From assembly GCF_047511655.1 (NCBI RefSeq), contig NC_133401.1, positions 17,977,501 through 18,041,500 on the forward strand: DNA of 64,000 nucleotides, read 5' to 3'. The DNA comes from Castor canadensis. Lineage: Eukaryota; Chordata; Mammalia; Rodentia; Castoridae. Both the position numbers and the translations under genes were made by a program. The notes under the pieces were generated by a model. That model was not told where the DNA came from. It saw only the letters and a list, made by a program, of their open reading frames with translations, and did no database searches. Shown in pieces: positions 51,301 to 62,119 of the stretch (its first letter is position 1; every line of letters starts with the position of its first letter).

Positions 51301-54300
51301 AAGGTGGGGTAGGTGAAAGGAAGCCAGATGTTCACAGGCCTCTAAGCTGCCCAAGGAGGGGAGGCACCCCTGTCAGGCCCCATGGCGGACTGGCACTCAG
51401 TGGGAAGAGAGGCGGCAGTTCCAGGAACATGAGAGGCGGTGCCCGCCCCTCTCTCCCCAGGGCCAGCTGCCTGCCTTTCTCATGGCCATAGCCCAGCCCT
51501 TCTGGCACAGCAGAGGAAGCCCACATGGCACTCCCTGCCTCCCACTAGGGATGAGGGACCCAGCTCTGCCACCCATGGCCAATCCTCCCACTGCGTCTTC
51601 ACTGGTTCTGCAGAGCTGCCTACTCCAGGCCTCCAGCAGCTGTGAGGGTGGAAGGGCACATGTAGGAAAGGGGAGTGTAGGTGGAGAAAGCACAAGGTAA
51701 GGGCCACAGGGAGGGCAGTGCAGAGAAGGAAGGGAGGGGTGTGGAGGGCAAGGCACTAAGAGAAGCCCAGCTCCACCTGGCCCCACCTGCTCGTAGATGT
51801 CGATGGCCTTCTGGTACTGTTCCAACTGGGCAGCATAGCCAGCCACCTTCAGCAGACACTTGTTGGCTGAGCTGTGGGGAGGAGGGGCCATCAGAGGAGG
51901 GGGTGGCAGGTCCCAAGTCACCACCGTGGAGTGGGCAGGCAGGGGAGGGACTACCTGTTGGACTCCTCGCCTTTGTAGTAGTCTGCAGACTGCTCATAAT
52001 GGGCGATGGCCTGGGGAGACATGAGAGGGCACTGGAAGGGAGGGCAGCAGAGGGAGAGGTGCCTTGGTGTGGCCTCATCTCCTTTAGCCCTGACCCTGAC
52101 TGGGACACAGCCAGATCCCTTTAACCCACTCTGCCAGCACTGTAGGTTCCTGGAGGGAAGGAGGCCCGGCACCTGCTCACCTTCTCGATGTCCACCAGCT
52201 CCGTCTCATAGATCTCCGCGATGGAGATGTGGTGCTTGGCTGCGATGGTGAATCGGCCCTGGGGGGGACACAGCCATCCTTCACACTGCGCCTCTCCCCC
52301 ACTCAACCAGATCTCTTCAGGGCCCGCCTCGGGGCAGGGGAGGGTGTGGTCACACAGAGGTGAGGTGTGACAGGGCACACAAGAGCCACGGCCTGGTGGG
52401 GGTCCCTCACCTGGCTCCCTGCCTTGGCTTGGCAGCTGCCTGTCTGAGCTGGGCCTTCTCTGGGCTCTGTCTAGCCCTGGCTGCCAAAAGTCACTAATCA
52501 AGAAACACTAGTAAGGAAGGTCCGGCAAAGGGCGTGTGCCGGATAAACACTCCAGTAGCCATGACTTATGCAAAGGAAAACTGATTGGGGCGGGGGATGG
52601 GGGGGTAGGGGGGTGGGGGGCGCTGGGACTGGGGAAGGATCCTGTCAGCCCTGAGCAGCTCAGGGAGACCCCATACCCCGGCTCTGACCTGATCCTGCAG
52701 AAGGACAAGGAACACTGCTGGTGGTGCCAGAGGAGGGGGACAGGAGAAGAGGCTGGGGTACAGAGGGGCCAGAACAAGTAAGTGAGCTCTACTTACCATG
52801 TCTGTATAGATCTCGATGGCTCTCATCAAACAGTTAATGGCCTCTGGAGAGAGACAAGGAAAGTGAGATCATTTCAGTAGATCCCTGGATCCCTAGGACA
52901 GGAGGTAGCCACAGGGTCTGGTGGGAATCAACAGTTGTCCATTGTGGGCTATGGGACTGAGCTCTGAGCTCCTAGGAAACCTGGCCAAACTGATTTTCCC
53001 TGCACACTGACATTGGCTGGACACATCTCTCTCAGGAGCTCTTCCTCTTTGGGCCACCATAATGCCACCATGTTTCCAGCAGTTTCAGGGACAGGGCACA
53101 GCAAGACTCCCTTGAGTGTTTGGGGCCTGACTTGCCAAAGCCCTGCTCTTGAAGGACTGAAATGCTGGAATGGGGCAGATGGGATCTGCCCCTGAGGTGG
53201 TCTTGGAGGCAGCAGGGACAGCCAGGCTCTACCTGGGCTCTGCCACCATCACCGTAAGACCCTGAACAGGTCTGACCTGGACCTCTGGCAGGAGGCTGAG
53301 TAACAGGTTCCCTCAGTGCAGACTCCCCACTGCCCTCTCCCCCTCTCCCAGCTGGTGGTCAGCACAATCCTCTGCTGTCTGCCCCACCACCCTCAAATGG
53401 CAGGTTTTGCCAAAACAAACAAACAAACATGCCTGGGTGGCACTGCAAGGAGGAACCGGGCTACCTTTGTTGTACTATCTCTTGCAAGATTTCAAATTTG
53501 GGAAAAGCATCTTTTTTGACAAGTTATTTGGAGGAAAGAGAAGCATGAGTGGGAGGCATTTTCTAGCACTGAGAAAGGAGCTCTGAGGATGGGATCTTTT
53601 AAAAGCACGTTAATGCATCTCAGGAGAGGAGGTGCTGAGGGAGGAAGGATGGGGGGGAGACAGAGGGCAAGGGGCAGAGAACACAGGCTATGGGTTGAGT
53701 AGGGTTCAGGACCTTCCACCATTCCTGCTCCCCACCTAGCCCAGCGGGTTGAGAGTAGCCTGGGCTGAGGACACTCCCAGGAGGCAGGCTGAAATTAGGG
53801 AAAGTTTGGGACTCATAGAAACAATGTTACACTTCAGATTGACCATGCTTTGGCTCAGGAACTGCCCTCACCTGGCCTGGGAACTGCCCATGTCTCTCCC
53901 CACTCATTGCTTATTATTGGATGGGCATACACTTGGTTCCTCCCTTCCCATAGGTTGGTGTAGGTTTTAAAAGCACCTGGAGATGGGAAGCATGTTCTTA
54001 TAGCCTCCAGATCCCACCTGGGCCCCACCATACTCCCTTTGTATTTCCCTTCCCTAACTTTTAATAAACTCCATTTACACCCATGTGTCCTGCCATGGAT
54101 TCTTCCATGCAGGACAAGAATTTAGAAATCTGATCACAGACTGCACTGGTGCCCATTAACACCAGGACTGCCTTCAAGGGGCTCAAGGTGCAGCCAGGAC
54201 ACCAAACTCCCTCAGGAGATGCCTGAGATAGACTCTTATCCTCAGGCTGTGGCTAAGCTTTCAGGGGGCCCACACACTCTAAAACGTACAAGCAAAAAGC

Positions 54301-57300
54301 ATTTGCCTGGGAGTCTAGGGGTTCCGTGCAGTTCCAAGTGGCCTCTGGGGACCCAAAGATGACTCAGAATGTACAGCCTTCACTGGGCTGAGGCAGCAGA
54401 AGAACAAAGGAAAGGGGAGGAGGTGGAAAGTGAGCCGGAAACTGTTCACACACACATGCACGTGCACACTTTTGTAACAGAACAGGTCGGAAAGCAATGG
54501 ATGAGCTAGCAACCAGCTGGGCCTGATGCTGGGGAGATCTGGGGAAATAGGTAGCAGCAGCCCTGCACCACCCACCATGTGGTTCCCCTAACCTGGGCCC
54601 AGCCGCTTGTTGGCTCCTTTTTCTGGCCAAACCCTGGCTGCCCAAACTGACCCCCTGCAGCTGAGGTGGCAAAGGCTGCACCCCAGTGAGAGCAGCTGCT
54701 GTTTTGCTGACAGGGCTCTGTCAGTGAGCAGTGGCCCCTGCGATGGCAGCAGGGGAGGAACACGGAGTCACAGGGATAAGTCTCCTTCATGCCAGCTCCT
54801 CACTCTGGGAACTGCTGTCCTGGAAAGAGATAGGCCACCAGCCACACACCCTGGCCTGCCCTTGGACAAGCTTCTGATATACTTGCTTCCATAGGGTTTA
54901 TCTCAGGCTACCAGGCCTCAGTGCAGCCCCAGACAAACAGAGCAGGGTCTAGCCCCTGGTTAGCCCTGCCCCATGTGGGTGCGCCTGCAGAGAGCTGGAG
55001 GGTCTGGGGAGGTTGGGCCAAGAGAGGCCCATGCTGCACCCTCTCTAGCTGCTGCCACCTCTTGCTGAAGCTTTCACTGGACACACCTGGGGCTCAGCCC
55101 ACCTCCTCCTGAATATGACAGGGAAAATCACAGAATCCAGCAAAGACATGGACTCAGCTAAAAGATGCCAGGTATCTGATACACTTACCATCGAGTGTGG
55201 GAAGGGGGAGAACAAGTAGGGGCCAAGCCCCTTCCCTGCCCCAGCACCCTCCATGTCCACACAGAGCAGCTAACAGTGGTCAGGAAACTCTGAGAAGCCT
55301 CAGGCAACATCCCCCAGTGCCACCTCTGCAGGGGGAGAGGGTGCCTACAGGGAGTGAAGTCCAAAGGCCTCAGTTGCAAGGCAGCTGCTCTGAGAGACCT
55401 CCAGAGTCTCCTGTGGGGAGGGCAAAGGGCGAGGCCATGGGGCAGGAGGGGAGCTCACCAAGGAAGGCCCCTGTTAGGGAAAATTGGGCTGCCAGGGTGC
55501 TAATATCCCTCTGTTTCCCAGGACTCCAGCATGGGTGGGGTGGGGGCTGTGGAGCCCCAGCCAGGCAGGGGCTGCCCCTTCACCGGATGCCAGGGGCCTT
55601 GCAGGGCATCTGCATCATCTCATAGCTGTCCTGTGCTTTAACTCAGGAGATGGCCACATGCTCCCAGACATCAGAGACCTTGTGTCCTCTCTTGGGGGCC
55701 ACACCTTTCTCTGTGTGCCCTGACTGGCCATGGTCACAAGCAGCTTCACTCACATGCAAATAGGCCTCTTCCTTTCACCCTGGGCTGGCCACAGCCCCTG
55801 CCTGTGAACTGTGACTGGGGAGCACAGTGTCAGGCAGTGGGCTGGACACTGCTGTCCCCTTGCCCAGCATGGTGAGATTCTTCTCCCAGCTGTGTCCTTC
55901 CTTCCTCCCTGTAAGGCCCTGGCCAAGTCCACCTGCCCACTTCTGCACACACACTCTGTACTTCCTACAGCCAGGGATGGCCCCTGCCCTCCCTCCTCAG
56001 ATCAAAGGCGGGAAGGCTGCAATGACATTGCAGCCAGTCTGTTGGAAGAGCACATGGTGCCATGCACATATCACACAACCTGGCAGCTGCTGCCCCAGAA
56101 ACAAGTCCTTCCAGTCACTCCGGATGGAGCAGCAGCTGAGCGTCACAGATGCCAGGTGCCATCTCCAGGAGGCCAGTTCCCCAGGGAGCAGAAGGGAAGG
56201 CTCAGGGTGTGTGTGTGGTGGGGGAGGGGGTGGCTCTACAAAGGGCACATGCAGAAACAAACCCCAGGCTGCTCTGGGTCATCAAATCATCCATGAGCCT
56301 GAAGTGACTCATGCTACCAGCCAGGTGCATTCGAATTCTCCCAGTCACAAGGCTGCTCCTCTCTGGTCCTTGTCAGGGCCGAAGCCCCACTATGTCACCA
56401 CTCAGGCCAACATTGTGAGATGCCAGCTAAAAAGGAGTGGCTGGTCAGTCTGGGGACTGACAAAAACTTCTTGGTCTATACAGAGCTCAAATCTCTTACT
56501 GGGAACTCTCCCCCATAATGATGATGGGGTGTGGCAGCAACCCCCCAAAACAGGTGGGGGGCATGAAACAGTGCTCACACAGCCTTGGAGAGACCTCTGT
56601 CCTCTGTTGCAAACTGTCCTCTCCCACGAACAGGCCTTTATTCCAAGATTATATATCTCCTTTTTAAAAAACATTCATCTATTTCCACTCTCCTGAGGAC
56701 AGTGACGCTAGATGGTCAGTTTCAAAAATGTCTTTGCTTGCTAAAATTAGAAGTTAGCAACCAATGTCTGGCACCAAGATTAAAGAAAAAAAAATTCCCA
56801 GGGCTGAAGATGCAGCTCGGTGGCTGGACATGTGCTCTGCAAGCCCAAGACCCCCAGGTTCCATCTCCAGTGCTGTAAAAACAACCAAATCAAAATTTCC
56901 ACCCCAGGAAATCCAAAAATCTGGGCCCATGAGCTGGGCTTCCATGAACCAGAGTGACAACTGTTTTCTGCCTCTGAGTCTGCCCCAAACTGGGCCCCTG
57001 CCCCCACACTCTCATCTTAAGGATCCTGTTCTCTGGCAATTCAATCTGAGGCTCTGTTCTCTCATTTTCCCTAGGGTGTGGGGAAGCCAGGTTAGGATAA
57101 TTTCCGCTCCCTTTTCGGCAGCGACTCCTACCTGGCTGGTCTCAGGACGCCCCCGCTGCCTTCTGCATGTTAATTCTGACAACAGAACAGCTTTGCCTCT
57201 CCCTGGCAGGCAGTGGGTCTGAAATGTGACACCCACTCCCAAATGCTCGCAGGCCAGGGAGGGGGACGGCTATGCATCCCAGAGCTAGAGAGTGGGGATG

Positions 57301-59966
57301 TGGAGCAGAGTGCGGGTGCCAGCAAAGGAGGAACTGGCTCTGAAATGAAGGCTTGCTTCGCCTCCAGCCTATCACATGTTGGCCACTGGAAAAACCCAAC
57401 CTACAGACCCCTGAGGTCACGCAAAGAGGACAGTGTTCAGCTGCTCTGGGCAGCAGCCCACAGGTCCACAGAGGCCCTTACCTTGCGGGTCGGCTTTCTT
57501 GAAGGCGTTGCCGGCATCCACAAAGCAGGTGGCTGCATCGTGCTTACTCTGGAGCTGGAGGTGCAGTTGGGCGGCCTGGCAGAAAGCGTTCCCGGCAGCT
57601 GGAACACAAGAGCACAGCATAGGGGTCCTGGATTCTGTGGATCTGCACAAAGATTCTACAAGAACCCAAGAGTCCCCAAGAGCAGCAATGGTTGGCTGCA
57701 GTGATCCAGGGGAGGCCCAGACCTCAGGTTTTCTGAGCCCTGGGCAGAGGCTGCTCCTGGGCCACCTGGTGGTATGAGGGAGCCTGGAAGTTGAGTCCCA
57801 GAGGCACAGAAGGAGAGCCAGGGTGAGCCCAGCTCAGATCCCATGCCCCTCATTCCAGTCTTTAGCAACATCTCCAGGTCCAGCAGCACTACAGATCCGA
57901 GGAGAAGGCAGGCAGAGCGGAGAGCTGCCTGGACACAAAACCCAGGCTTGGAGGCTCAGGCACCTCTTGACCTCAGCAGCTCTCCCTAGGGAGCCTGGAG
58001 CCAGAGGGCCAGCATCAGCACTAGAAGACATGGTGGAGGCGGAATCATAGGGTTGTTCTGGGAAGGAAGGGGCAAGCGAGATTTAGCTACCTAAGCTCTG
58101 GCACTTGCTCCCAATTTCTTAGTCCTGTTCCCTATACCCCAAAGCTCTTCCTGCTGAATTCCCCAACCCTGTTTCTCTGCCCTCATGCTGTCACTACAGG
58201 TTACTGTGGCAAGCCACAATCACAGGGAGGCACATGGTGGGGGTGACAGAGTCCATGCCCAAGAAGGGAAACAGGACATGGCTGCAAGAGTTTAAGTCTG
58301 GGACTGGGGGCGTGGTTCAAGTGGTAGAGTGTCTGCCTAGCAAGCATGAGGCCCTGTGTTCACTCTCCAGTACCACCTCCCCACCCCACCAAAAAAATAA
58401 ATAAAAAAAACAGAGCTCAAGTCTGGAAAGAAAGCATCCACAGCCAAGGCTCAGGCTGCCCTGTATTCATCTGCACGTGGTCACCTTCCAGGTTCCGAGC
58501 CATTCCATTCCTGAACTGACTTTCGGGAGGCAGAGGACCTCTCCCTCTGCAATGGGGCTCCACCACCACCTACAGCTCTGTGCTGAGCTCCTGCAGCAAA
58601 TTCAAATCTATGCCTTGGAATTCCTGAGCTGGAGGACACCCCAGAGGCTTGCCTCACCCTCTAACTGGAGAGTAGAAGCACACAGGGCCTGCCAGGGCTT
58701 TGCTCCATGGTTATTTTAAGAGTCTGAGTCAAGTATCTCAAGAAAATGGGATGATAGGGAGAATGGCCTAGACCTGTTTGGATCGCTGGGAGTGAGGGAG
58801 ACAAATTTTAGGGGAAAAGTAGTATGTCAATATGTGTGTGATTAAAAAGCAGGTGTTCCTTCACAAAAGGCCCCTTATCAGTTTTGGAGCACGAAAACCA
58901 CAAGGCCTTGGGCTTTACACACAATGTACCTTGTGAAAGCTCAGGAAAACTCTTAGAATTCTCCAGAACCCAGGAATGGTGTAATTTAGTCTACCCTACA
59001 CCTCTGCACCCTGCCTCAAAGGTGCTACCCTCAGGTTTGTCTCCCCCATGTCCAGAAAGCTCCTCCCCCAATCCATCCTTGCTGAAAGTGGAAGCTGTAT
59101 CATGACATCAACCTCAACAGGGCTCCACATAGGGTTCCAGATCTCTCCTCCAGGTGGCAGGCAGCCCCAGTGGACCCTTGCCTTGCTGCCTGGAAGGAAC
59201 CCTCCCTGCTGCCTCGCCTTGGGGAGGCACATGGGCTCTGTCATCAGGGTCCTGGTTTCTGAAGGTTTGTTCTGTTGCTTATTAGTCAGGGCACCTTGGG
59301 CAAAGAGGGGCTGACCATGTCCCATCTTTAGCATCTGTAAAACGGGATTTTTAAGGGAACCCTCAGAGGGTTGCAGTGATGATGCAATCAAACTATGCAC
59401 CTGGGTACTTAGGAGCCCCAGAAGTGGCAGCTGGGATTGCTGCTGGTAGAACCACCCGGAGGTACCCTAACCCAGAACGTGGCCTCTGATGCAAACAAGA
59501 GGGAGCAGCTTCCAGAAAACCTGAAATTCTGAATTGAGAGAGAAAGAGCTCATCTACAACTGAGCTAGAGCTCCAGTCCCAGGGATACTTTTTTTTTCTT
59601 TTTAAATAAAGTGCACCCTCTTAGGGCTTTCTCACCCTCCAAACAGTATCTATGAACTTCCTTCTGACTTGGGTCCCCCACTCCCTCATTATTAGCTCAA
59701 ACCCATACCAAGATTCAATGCTCTATTCATCCTTCCTTGATCTCTATTCTTTCACCTTGACCTAAGGTGCACAGTAGCCCACTGAACGCGGGCAGTGGGC
59801 TCCTGACGCTGGGCGGGGGCTGCAAAGCTGAGTTTCGGTGCAGAGCTGGGGAGGAGAGGGGGAAGAGCTCTGGCAGAAGCACATACCACTCCAGTTTTTG
59901 GCCATCTTGAACATGTTTGCTGCTCTGGCGTAGATCTCGCACGCTTCCTCTACTTTGGATGAGCCT
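48295..59966 (-). CDS. NAPA: NAPA, alpha-SNAP, exons 2-11 (5' end outside window)
   Basis: Alpha-SNAP is the soluble adaptor that binds assembled SNARE complexes and recruits and activates NSF for their disassembly in membrane fusion. The ten exons present sum to 790 nt. Added to a 98-nt coding exon 1, as in human (assumed), this gives exactly 295 residues plus stop. The TPR-like helices are continuous. Lys122, Lys163 and Lys167, basic residues of the SNARE-binding face, are retained, as is Met105, the residue altered in the mouse hyh mutant. The tail DEEDLR carries the Leu294 needed for NSF stimulation. Exon 1 (initiator Met and membrane-binding hydrophobic loop) was searched for and is not in the window. 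Numbering follows human. Confidence 0.96.
49227..49277 (-). CDS. NAPA: NAPA exon 10: residues 246-262
   Basis: The exon is 51 nt between GCTTGCAG and GTGAGTGGC. It encodes [17 protein letters not shown]. Confidence 0.95.
49706..49774 (-). CDS. NAPA: NAPA exon 9: residues 223-245
   Basis: The exon is 69 nt between CTGTTCAG and GTGAGTTTG. It encodes [18 protein letters not shown] and CKLVK. Confidence 0.95.
50192..50395 (+). repeat. ID-like SINE followed by B1-like SINE
   Basis: CTCAGTGGTAGAGTGCTTGC and an A-run near 50265, then GGCATGATGATGGATGTCTG to CAAGACACTGTCTC. This order (ID then B1) is the reverse of the usual dimer, so probably two insertions. Confidence 0.82.
50995..51099 (-). CDS. 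NAPA: NAPA exon 8: residues 188-222
   Basis: The exon is 105 nt between GGTCACAG and GTGAGCCC. It encodes [17 protein letters not shown] and [18 protein letters not shown]. Confidence 0.95.
51787..51871 (-). CDS. NAPA: NAPA exon 7: residues 159-187
   Basis: The exon is 85 nt between TCCCCACAG and GTGGGGCC. It encodes [18 protein letters not shown] and [10 protein letters not shown]. Lys163 and Lys167 are present. Gln replaces a Leu found in human. Confidence 0.95.
51955..52010 (-). CDS. NAPA: NAPA exon 6: residues 141-159
   Basis: The exon is 56 nt between CTCCCCAG and GTAGTCCC. It encodes [18 protein letters not shown]. Confidence 0.95.
52181..52258 (-). CDS. NAPA: NAPA exon 5: residues 115-140
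   Basis: The exon is 78 nt between CCCCCCCAG and GTGAGCAGG. It encodes [18 protein letters not shown] and TELVDIEK, with Lys122. Confidence 0.95.
52587..52620 (+). other. G-quadruplex-type G-run in NAPA intron 4
   Basis: Six runs of four to seven G within about 34 bp on the template strand of NAPA. Confidence 0.7.
52797..52843 (-). CDS. NAPA: NAPA exon 4: residues 99-114
   Basis: The exon is 47 nt between CTCTCCAG and GTAAGTAG. It encodes [15 protein letters not shown]. It is too short for ORF detection; Met105, the hyh position, lies here. Confidence 0.95.
53830..54135 (+). mobile_element. Possible old solo LTR fragment
   Basis: The layout is LTR-like: GGTTTTAAAAGCACC (TATA-like), then TTTTAATAAACTCC (poly(A) signal) and a TGTCCTGCC-type GT-rich end, followed by GACAAGAATTTAGAAATCTG. 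No internal retroviral gene is visible. Based on architecture, not family match; it could be ordinary intron. Confidence 0.35.
56797..56885 (+). repeat. ID-like SINE
   Basis: GGGCTGAAGATGCAGCTCGG ... GTTCCATCTCCAGTGCTG. Confidence 0.75.
57482..57598 (-). CDS. NAPA: NAPA exon 3: residues 60-99
   Basis: The exon is 117 nt between TGTTCCAG and GTAAGGGCC. It encodes [17 protein letters not shown] and [19 protein letters not shown], identical to human as far as I recall. Confidence 0.95.
58296..58412 (+). repeat. ID-like SINE with A-rich tail
   Basis: GGGGCGTGGTTCAAGTGGTA ... TTCACTCTCCAGTACCACC. Confidence 0.82.
59225..59420 (+). repeat. MIR element
   Basis: TTAGTCAGGGCACCTTGGGC, CATCTGTAAAACGGG and CAGAGGGTTGCAGTGATGAT. 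Confidence 0.65.
59887..59966 (-). CDS. NAPA: NAPA exon 2: residues 33-60
   Basis: The exon is 80 nt. The acceptor is TTCCCCAG|AGGCTC and the donor GGAGTG|GTATGT. It encodes [17 protein letters not shown] and MFKMAKNWS. Human has Ile instead of Val at residue 37. Confidence 0.95.
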
Positions 59967-60904
59967 CTGGGGAAAAAGGAAAGGGAGAAAGATAAGGAGA
60001 CAACCAAGGCTGGTGTCAAAAACAAAGCACATGCTCTGTCTCAGCAAGAGTGGGCATGAGTCTTCCTGCACCCCACCCCATTGCCCTGGGAAGCTCCTTT
60101 TCCCAGGCCTCCAAGCAGTAGCCCCATCCCTGCACATAAAGGCACAGTCTGCATAGGCAGAATGGCTGCTCCCTCCCTAGAAAGGACCCAGGTGGGTGCC
60201 CATCCTGGTGGTGGTGGTGGTGATGACGGGGCCTCCTGACCTCCTCCCAGTTTCTGAGAGCCTCTTCCACTTCCTGACTGCATTGTGGGTGACCAGTTGT
60301 GGGTCCCAGGCACTCTGCAAATCCCTTTTCCCTGGAGATGCAAAGCATTCTGGGGGATGAGCCCAGTTGTAGACACCTTGCTGCTTTCCCCAGTGCCTTA
60401 ACTGTGTACATTGTATACTGTTCCACAAAGACCTTGTCACACTAGGAGTGTGTCATTACAGTTCAGAGGTGGGCACATACAGCCATACAAGGGAAAAGAA
60501 AAACAAAAACAAAGAAATATGATTGCAAGATAGAAATATAAAATGCTCCCATTTGTGTCAAAAAAAAAACAGATGAGAAGAATAGAAGCATACATGTTTA
60601 TAAACACAGAATATTTCTAGAAAAATACACAAAAACTTAGTAACAGCATTTTTCTAAGGTGGAGTCTGTGGAACTAGGGCCAGGTGTGGGAGGCAGACTT
60701 ATTACTGTACACCCTCGTTCCTACTGTCTAATTGTTTTTTTTTTCAAACCATATGCACATTTTATCTATTCAAGAAAAATTTCTGTATTTTAAAATTAGG
60801 ATTTACATCTGACCCTGCTGTTCACATTGAATTATACTTCTCGAAACCTATCCTAAGAAACAAATGAGAAAAGTTGCAAGGACATTCAGAATAGCATTTT
60901 TATT

Positions 60905-61200
60905 TATTTATTTATTTTTTGTGGCGGTACTAGGGTTTGAACTCACTGAACTATATCCCCAGTCCTAGGGATACATTTTTTGGGCATTACTGGGGTTTGA
61001 ACTCAGGGCCTCATGCTTATTAGAAAGGTACTGTACAACTTAAGTCACACCCCAGTCCATTTCTGTGCTGAGTATTTTTGAGATAGGGTCTTGGTTGCTT
61101 TTTATTTTTTCGGCCTGGACTGGCTTAGAACTGAGATCCTCCTGATCTCTGCCTCCCAACTAGCTGGGATTACAGGCGTGAGCCATCAGCACCTAACTGA
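60905..61200 (-). repeat. SINEs, ID-like fragment and dimer
   Basis: A short ID piece (GGCGGTACTAGGGTTTGAAC) is followed by a full reverse dimer ending CTGGGATTACAGGCGTGAGC. Confidence 0.85.
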
Positions 61201-61721
61201 TAACATTTATTTATTTTTTAAAATTTTTTATTTGGCTTCTTCTGAGAACAGTTGAGAAAAAAAAATCGCTGATACATTAAAAAAAGAAAAATAAGCTGCA
61301 TCCTCTTTGGGCTTTGCCCTGGCTTCTCAACCTCGAAACAGTACCCGTGAACTCTGACGGGACCCACCTGCATTAGTGGCTCAAACGCCTAAGCCCAGCC
61401 TGGTCCTCTGTTCTTTCAGCCTCAAGCATCTCAGCAGGCCTCGCCCCTGAGGCCCATGGTCTCTGTGACTGGTCAAACTCCCATTGCCCGCATAACCAGT
61501 AGGCCAAACTCCACACACTTGGGAGACCCACAGATTGAATTCTAGTTCTTCCCATACTGACACAAGCAGCGTCTTGTTTGTTTGAAAGGAAAAACGGGGT
61601 GCTTTACCAATGGAAGGCCACACAAATCCTCTCCATCCCATCCTTCCCCAATGTCAAGTGGCCCCACACTGCGCACAGCCAGAAGCTCTGAGGCACTCCT
61701 TGCTGCACCACTTCTTTGTGT

Positions 61722-61890
61722 CTTCTTTTAGTTATTTTTCAGGTAAGTTCTCACATTTTTGCCTGAGGCCAGCATCAGATGCAATCCTCTTACCTACGCC
61801 TCATTCATGTCTGGGACTACAAATGTACACCACCATACCTGGCTTGCTGGTTGAGATGGGGTCTCACTCTTTTGCCCAGTCCTGCAAGGT
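61722..61890 (-). repeat. SINE, B1-like heads
   Basis: TTTTCAGGTAAGTTCTCACA ... GTTGAGATGGGGTCTCACTC. Confidence 0.75.
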
Positions 61891-61892
61891 TC

Positions 61893-62115
61893 TCTCTTTT
61901 TTTTTTTTAATTTTTAATTAATTTATTCACATGTGTATACATTGTTTGGGCCATTCCTCCTCCCTGCAACATTCTCTTAAAGGGATATGTTCATAGACCT
62001 TTAATCACACATCTGCCCATGCACTGACCCCCAATTCCTCCTTCCCTTCTTCATGGGTACAGCTTAGTTCTACCCATCCCCAGCTGTCCTTTGGAAGAGT
62101 TCAGGCTCCTGACAG
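61893..62115 (-). repeat. LINE-1 3' end fragment, reverse
   Basis: A T-run then AATTTATTCACATGTGTATA and ACATTGTTTGGGCCATTCCT, which looks like an A-tailed L1 3' UTR in reverse. The family is not certain. Confidence 0.45.
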
Positions 62116-62119
62116 AGCA

